NCBI GenBank assembly: GCA_947311845.1
Contig: CAMZMU010000069.1
Span: 8,239,875-8,303,874 of the forward strand
Source of the DNA: Poa pratensis
Taxonomy: Eukaryota > Streptophyta > Magnoliopsida > Poales > Poaceae
DNA: 64,000 bases
Direction: 5' to 3'
Shown here: positions 58,861 to 64,000 of the stretch, piece after piece
How positions within the stretch are numbered: position 1 is the stretch's first letter
Layout: every line of letters starts with the position of its first letter
Notes under the pieces: model-generated
What the model was told of the DNA's origin: nothing
Databases searched by the model: none
Seen by the model: the letters and a program-made list of their open reading frames with translations, nothing else
Made by a program: the position numbers and the translations under genes

Positions 58861-59322
58861 GCCAAAACTTGGGCTGGGCCTAAAAAAATCCGACCCTAAA
58901 ACCTCTTGCCAGGTCTAGCCCGATTATTTGTGGGGACGTATAAATCAGGCTAGAGCCCCAAAAAGCTCGGCCCGGCCCTGACAGCTCGGCTAGACCACGA
59001 CAAAAAAAATTCATTTTTCGCAAGCCCAGCCTGACCGTCGGGCTCAAAATTTTGGCCCAGAAATTTAGGGCCGGGCCGGGTGGGTTGTCATGGACGGGCA
59101 GCCCATGGGCAGGTCTAGTGGACACACAACCAAAATTTTAAAAAAAACGTTTCTGAGGGACATAAAAGGCCCATGTACTTTTATTTGTATTTTGTGATGG
59201 AAAACATATAAATTTTGTGTGGTTAAGTCAAGACTTTGACCGACTCTTACCTATACTGATTTTTCATTGTTTTGAGAGTGGTTTTTCTATGCACCATAAC
59301 ACCTACACATCCACTTCTTTTA
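58861..59322. other. Repeat-derived spacer
   Basis: GGGCTGGGCCTAAAAAAATC near 58870 and GGCCCAGAAATTTAGGGCC near 59053 look like part of an old inverted repeat element. From about 59270 the sequence lines up with DNA upstream of R1. No gene. Confidence 0.35.
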
Positions 59323-60534
59323 GGGTGTGTTCGGTATGAGTCATGGGGTGGAATGGGATGGGTCGGACCTGCACCTGGACCTAATTCTCGTGTTCGGTAG
59401 AAACTGGAACCGGAACCCACTCGTTCCCTAGAATGGCATATTCCCCTCAGATTCGGAATTTGCTCATTCCACCGAATCGGAGGAATTACCTGGTTCTGCT
59501 TCTCTCTCCACCAACTATGTTGTCCTCCCGTCCCTCTCTCTCGCGAAACCTGCCCTCTCTCCCGATCTAGACCGGCGGCCGGCGGGGCCGCCTAGCAGCA
59601 GGGCGATGGCAGATAAGCCGCGGCGGCATGGAGAAGGTCGCAGACAGCCGCGGCATCGGCGTCTCCCTAAGAGCTTCATCCCCGCCCCGCCCCAACGACC
59701 TTGCCCGCTCCCGAGATTCCCATCCCGCTCCAGCCACCATGTTCGCCGCCACCGAGCTTCTACGCATCCCCGACCACTAGGCCCTCCGCCGCGAGCTCCA
59801 CAGTCGGGACGGGCCGCCACTACTCCATCTCCCCCTGTTCCCCACCGGCGGATAGTAGCAGAGCAGCGACGGGCTGGTTGTGCAACTAGCAGAGGGGCTA
59901 AGCCATCGGCGACTTGGGAGGCGCCGCCTCCTCCCAACTCCGGCGGATGGGCGTGACTCCAGCCCACGCGTATAGCACCAGGTGTGCTCGCCTCGCTCGT
60001 CTCTCCACTGAAGCCGCTCGTGCGCAGCTACCAGCACGGGAAGCTTCAGTAATCTCTCTATCTTTTTTCCCCTTTTCATTCTCACCTCCTGTGATCTATA
60101 CAAATATACCTCGAATGAAAAAATTGTTTACATGGAATATGTTTACATCGATGAGTAGATTCCATTCCCATGCTCGGTTTGAAGTTTCATCGATCATAAC
60201 TTGCCAATTTTGAGCCGATGTTCGGAACTTTTTTAGACGAATTTTATCAAATTCATCGCACTCGATTGAAGTTTTGATTTGGATTTGTTTTGCAGATTGA
60301 TTTGGATGAAAATTCCTTGTTGATTGCGAATCTGTAGAAGTTAATGCCGGATGCTAATTAAACTAGATTATTTTTTCTTGATTCCTTTCCATTCTACCTC
60401 TCCAACCGAATGCAGGAATGTAATCAACCCATTCCAATTTTTACACCTACCAAACATAGGAACGGAACCGACCCATTCTCTGAGAATTAAACCATGACAT
60501 TCCATTCTATTTGGTTCTCAAACCGAACACACCC
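59323..60534. mobile_element. PIF/Harbinger-like non-autonomous element
   Basis: 1212 bp. Ends GGGTGTGTTCGGTATGAG and, in reverse from the other side, GGGTGTGTTCGGTTTGAG. TTA flanks both sides (59320-59322 and 60535-60537). The inside has a GC-rich leader-like stretch (59510-60000) but no transposase ORF; the open frames there are low-complexity. It sits inside repeat R3. Confidence 0.8.
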
Positions 60535-60537
60535 TTA

Positions 60538-60860
60538 GAGATTTACGGTATACCATAAATTTGAAAAATAAATAACTACATACTGTATTAAAAAATTATA
60601 ATAATATATAAAGTTTGAAGTTAATATTTTGTGCTTTTTGGAAGAAACAAAAAAGATAAAAATTGAATAATTTTATATTTGCTACCAATTTTTCTGTATA
60701 GGTCTATAAGTTTTCACACTGAATTTTTTGTTGTGATATAGTACAATCGTGTACTACACTTTTTTTTCCTTAGATTTGTTTTGTTGTAATTAGTGGGCAC
60801 TCTAATCACAATCTTTTCTTTTCCAGACTAAAAAGTACTTGAGGATTGTGATAAGCCACC
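60538..60860 (+). repeat. Dispersed repeat R3
   Basis: Lines up with R1 and R2 (AAGTTTGAAGTTAATATT, GAAACAAAAAAGATAAAAAT, TATAAGTTTTCACACT) with more differences. Its left part continues before the PIF/Harbinger insertion. Confidence 0.55.
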
Positions 60861-60877
60861 CCAACCTAGGAAAAACT

Positions 60878-61008
60878 TGTTAGAGTAGATTTGTGTATAT
60901 TGTATTTTGCCCATATGTTAGGGGCCTTCCTGCATATTCACCTGTACATGTACTATATATATGTGGCCTTTGGCCCCCTGGTAATACAAGCTGACTATTG
61001 CCCTAACA
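60878..61008 (+). repeat. 5' LTR of the copia element
   Basis: 131 bp, TGTTAGAGTAGATTTG to CTATTGCCCTAACA, with inverted ends TGTTAG and CTAACA. A TATA box is at 60953-60962. Among the shortest copia LTRs. Confidence 0.85.
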
Positions 61009-61020
61009 TGGTATCAGAGC
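61009..61020 (+). other. Primer binding site, copia
   Basis: TGGTATCAGAGC directly follows the LTR: initiator-Met tRNA type. Confidence 0.85.
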
Positions 61021-61451
61021 GAGGTTAGGTTTTTTTTTTCTCCACGTCCGTACCGCCGCCGCCGTCGCGCCCCGGGCTCCTTGCCGCCGCGCCCCGGCCG
61101 CCGCCGCCGTCGTCAGCCGCCTCCGGCCACTCTTCTCCGGCCCGCCGGCTCTCCTCTGCCGCCCGTCGCGGCCCCGTCCCCGTCATCCTCTTCCCCGCAC
61201 GCGCTGGTGCGTGCACGCCGCCGTCGTCCGCTGCCGTCCGCTGCCGTCCGCGTCTACTCCTCTCCGGCCTGCCGCTCTCCGCCGCCGGCCGCTGCCGCCC
61301 CGCCGCCGGCCACTCCTGCTCCGGCCCGATCGCCGGCCGCTCCTCCCTGCTGCCCCGCCGCCGGCGTCCTCTACATGCGCGTCGGGCTCTGCTGCTTCTT
61401 CCCGATCCGATTCGATCTGTGAGTTGACTTTCTGAAAAAAAAAAGAGAGAG
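61021..61451 (+). other. GC-rich copia leader
   Basis: Rich in GCCGCC and CCGGCC repeats; it gives Pro/Arg-rich frames on both strands that are not genes. The gag ATG is at 61452. Confidence 0.5.
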
Positions 61452-64000
61452 ATGTCTACCTCGTCGGGCTATGTTGCGATTCCTCGCTGCCCGATTATCT
61501 TTGATGGAGCGAATTACCCTGATTTCGCTAACTTCATGCGCGTCCACATGCGCGGTCTTCGTCTGTGGGGTGTGCTTTCTGGCGAGGTCCCCTGTCCGCC
61601 CCACCCCGTTGCTCCTTCGGTGCCTGTTGCACCGACGCCTACTGCCCTTGCCTCTGATGCTTCTCAGGAGGACAAGGATTCCGCCACTAGTGCTGATGCT
61701 CTTGCTATGACTGCTTATGACCGGCAGGTCCAGGACCATTCTGCTGCTGTTGCGACATACCGGCAGGATCTGACTGCCTACTCTCAGTGGATAGATGAGG
61801 ATGCTCGTGCTGCTGCTGTTCTGACTTCCAGTGTTGCCTCAGTATGCTGCTGAGTTTATGGCTCTTCCCACTGCTGCTGCTCAGTGGGCCTTTCTTCGTC
61901 AGCGTTATCAGCCGTCTGGGGATGCTCTTTACCTGTCTGTGGTCCGCCAGGAGCATGCCCTTCAGCAGGGCGATTTGACTATTGATGAGTTCTACACTCA
62001 GAGTGCTGCTATTTGGCGTCAGCTTGATTCTCTTCGTACGCCTGTGTGTGCCACCTGTCCCTGCTGCTTGATTGTTCGCGCCGACCTGGAGTTTCAGCGC
62101 GTCTTTGAGTTTTGTCGCGGCTCCGCAAGGAGTTTGAGCCACGCCGTGCACAGCTACATGCCCGTGGTCGTGTTCCGCTCTCTGAGGTCCTGTCTGAGCT
62201 TCGTGCTGAGGAGACTCGTCTTCGTGGTGCTGGTCTTCTGGAGGTTCCCTCTGTTCTTGCTGCTCGTGGTCCTCCTGTGCCGTCTGCTCGTGGTCCTGCT
62301 CCGCCACAGCCTCCGTCGCGGTCTTCAGTACCGCCGATACTACCTACTCCTCAGGTCCAGGGTCAGAGTCAGCCCCCGCAGTCTCGTGGTTCTCGTGGTC
62401 CTTGCACCTACTGTGGCAAGCCTGGCCATGATATTTCTGGCTGCTGGCAGAGGGATCCCAGCTTACGTCAGCAGTATCTTGCTCGTCGGAGGACTGGTTC
62501 TTCAGGATCTTCAGGCTCTTCAGGTTCTTCTGCTGCTGCACTGTCTGATCAGGACATTATCCGTGGTCTTCGTGGTCTGCTCGCTGCTTCCGGCTCTTCC
62601 TTGCCGGGTACTGCTGGTTCTGTGTCTGGTTCTTCTGGCAACACGCGACCACCACCTTCTACACAGTCAGGTATGTCATCCCCGTGGTATCTGGATTCTG
62701 GAGCTTCTTTTCATATGACTTCTGCGTCTTCTATTCTTTCTGCTCTTCGCTCTCTTATTTCTCCTGTTCGTGTTATCACGGCTGATGGTACCTCTCTTCC
62801 TGTTTCTAGTCGAGGCACCCTCTCTACTTCATCTTTCTCTGTTCCTGATGTTTCTCATGTCCCTAGCCTTAAGATGAACTTGTTTTCTGCTAGTCAGCTT
62901 ACTGATTCTGGTTGTCGCGTCATTCTTGACGCTGATTCTTGTGCTGTTCAGGACCGTCGGACTCAGGCCCTGGTTGGAGCTGGCCCTCGTAGTCTTCAGT
63001 CTCCGGGGCTCTGGGAGTTAGACTGGCTTCGTGTTCCTTCCGCTGCTACTTCATCTGCCAGTTCTCCTGCGGTTGCTGCTTCTGTCACTGGCTCTTTCCA
63101 GCAGTGGCATCATCGGCTGGGTCACCTTTGTGGCTCCCGTTTATCGTCATTAGTTCGTCGAGGTCTTCTAGGGTCTGTTTCAGGAGATGTGTCTTTACAT
63201 TCATGTCAGGGTTGTAGGTTAGGTAAACAGATTCAGCTTCCCTATCCTACTAGTGCGTCTGTATCTCAGCGACCTTTTGATTTAGTTCATTCAGATGTTT
63301 GGGGTCCGGCTCCCCTTCAGTCAAAGGGGGGTCATCGATACTATATTTTGTTCATTGATGATTTTTCTCGGTACACCTGGTTATTTTTTATGCGCTCTCG
63401 CAGTGAGGTTCTCTCCATTTATAAGCGCTTTGTTGCCATGGTTCGTACTCAGTATTCCACGCCTATTCGTGTCTTTCGTGCTGATTCTGCAGGTGAGTAT
63501 ATCTCTCAGCACCTGCGTGGTGTTCTTGCTGAGGAGGGTACCCTTGCTCAGTTTTCGTGTCCCGGTGCCCATGCTCAAAATGGTGTCGCCGAACGTAAGC
63601 ATCGTCATATTCTTGAGACTGCCCGTGCTATGATGATTGCTTCCTCTCTTCCGCCACATTTCTGGGCTGAGGCTGTCGCTACATCGACTTACCTCATTAA
63701 CATTCAGCCCTCTGCTGCCCTTCAAGGTGGCATTCCTCTCGAGCGTCTTTCTGGTACCTCTCCAGATTACTCGGCTCTTCGTTTGTTTGGTTGCGCTTGC
63801 TATGTTCTTCTTCCTCCCCGCGAACGCACCAAACTGACCGCTCAGTCTGCTGAGTGTGTTTTTCCTTGGGTACAGTGATGAGCATAAGGGCTACCGCTGT
63901 TGGGACCCTGTTGCTCGTCGGATGCGCATCTCTCGTGATGTCACGTTTGATGAGACGCGCTCCTTCTATCCTCGCCATACCTCTGGCACTTATCCGGTGG
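61452..64000 (+). pseudogene. Copia gag-protease-integrase, broken, partial
   Basis: Starts MSTSSGYVAIPRCPIIFDGA, a typical copia gag. The frame changes near 61835 and 62110. The zinc knuckle [14 protein letters not shown] is at 62404-62444, then a Ser/Gly repeat linker. The protease has [13 protein letters not shown] with Asp at 62694-62696. The integrase zinc site HHRLGH..CQGC is at about 63107-63225. The core acids are in LVHSDVWGP (about 63285), RADSAGEY (about 63480; the usual Asp is kept though SDNGGE is changed) and [10 protein letters not shown] (about 63585). A one-base change near 63865 gives a stop at 63876-63878, after which the next frame continues ([20 protein letters not shown]) to the window end. 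Confidence 0.9.

Larger units (their letters stand above)
60878..64000 (+). mobile_element. Copia LTR retrotransposon, 5' part, runs off the window
   Basis: A short LTR (60878-61008), the primer site and gag-protease-integrase in copia order, with the integrase before RT, which must lie beyond 64000. The second LTR is outside, so the target duplication cannot be checked. Confidence 0.9.

Noticed and set aside
61081..61435. Pro/Arg-rich frames after the copia LTR
   Set aside because: GC-rich leader before the gag ATG; low complexity on both strands.

Overview
The window looks like intergenic DNA from a large grass genome, most likely a cool-season (pooid) grass. Nearly everything recognisable is a transposable element. 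The families fit grasses: Athila-, Tat- and Tekay-type gypsy elements, a copia element, CACTA elements, LINE-like elements and Tourist/PIF-type miniature elements. LTRs starting TGATACGTC with the TGATACGTCTCC/GGAGACGTATCA signature are typical of Triticeae and Poeae repeats. No rRNA, tRNA or CRISPR array was seen. Apart from one small frameshifted gene near 57.2-57.7 kb and one possible exon near 50 kb, no host gene is visible.

Layout. 1-4078: 3' internal region and 3' LTR (2288-4078) of an Athila-like gypsy element. 4079-5550: antisense remnant of a CACTA TNP2 transposase. 5551-10816: 5'-truncated LINE with broken ORF1 and ORF2. 10817-11850: non-coding DNA, a dispersed repeat (R1) and the left arm of a foldback element. 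11851-47923: a Tat-lineage gypsy element (LTRs 11851-12837 and 46923-47923, target duplication CAACC) with others nested in it. These are a solo LTR (17564-19210, duplication GTGTC) in its RNase H region and a complete Tekay chromovirus (22900-42511, duplication GCCGA) in its antisense gene. The Tekay element itself holds a complete CACTA element (29299-36156, duplication ATA). 47924-49770: right arm of the foldback, split by a poly(A)-tailed non-autonomous retroelement. 49771-60877: mosaic of MITEs, two more poly(A)-tailed elements, repeats R2 and R3, the small gene, and a 1.2 kb PIF/Harbinger-like element. 60878-64000: 5' part of a copia element with a 131 bp LTR, running off the window.

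Gene content. The Tat element carries gag, protease, RT, RNase H, a second archaeal-type RNase H and integrase on the + strand. On the - strand it carries an extra multi-exon gene with its own TATA box, 5' exon and splice sites. The Tekay element has an extra coiled-coil ORF between its 5' LTR and gag, then gag-protease-RT-RNase H-integrase-chromodomain. The CACTA element lacks TNP2 but holds an apparently intact five-exon gene of 1192 codons, with a Transposase_24-like region and a Ulp1-like region missing its catalytic residues. All gag-pol genes carry frameshifts or stops, so the CACTA gene is the only long coding unit here that reads open throughout.

Order of events from nesting: foldback, then Tat (and the poly(A) element in the foldback arm), then Tekay and the solo-LTR parent in Tat, then CACTA in Tekay. 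All comparisons were made by eye; divergence estimates are rough.
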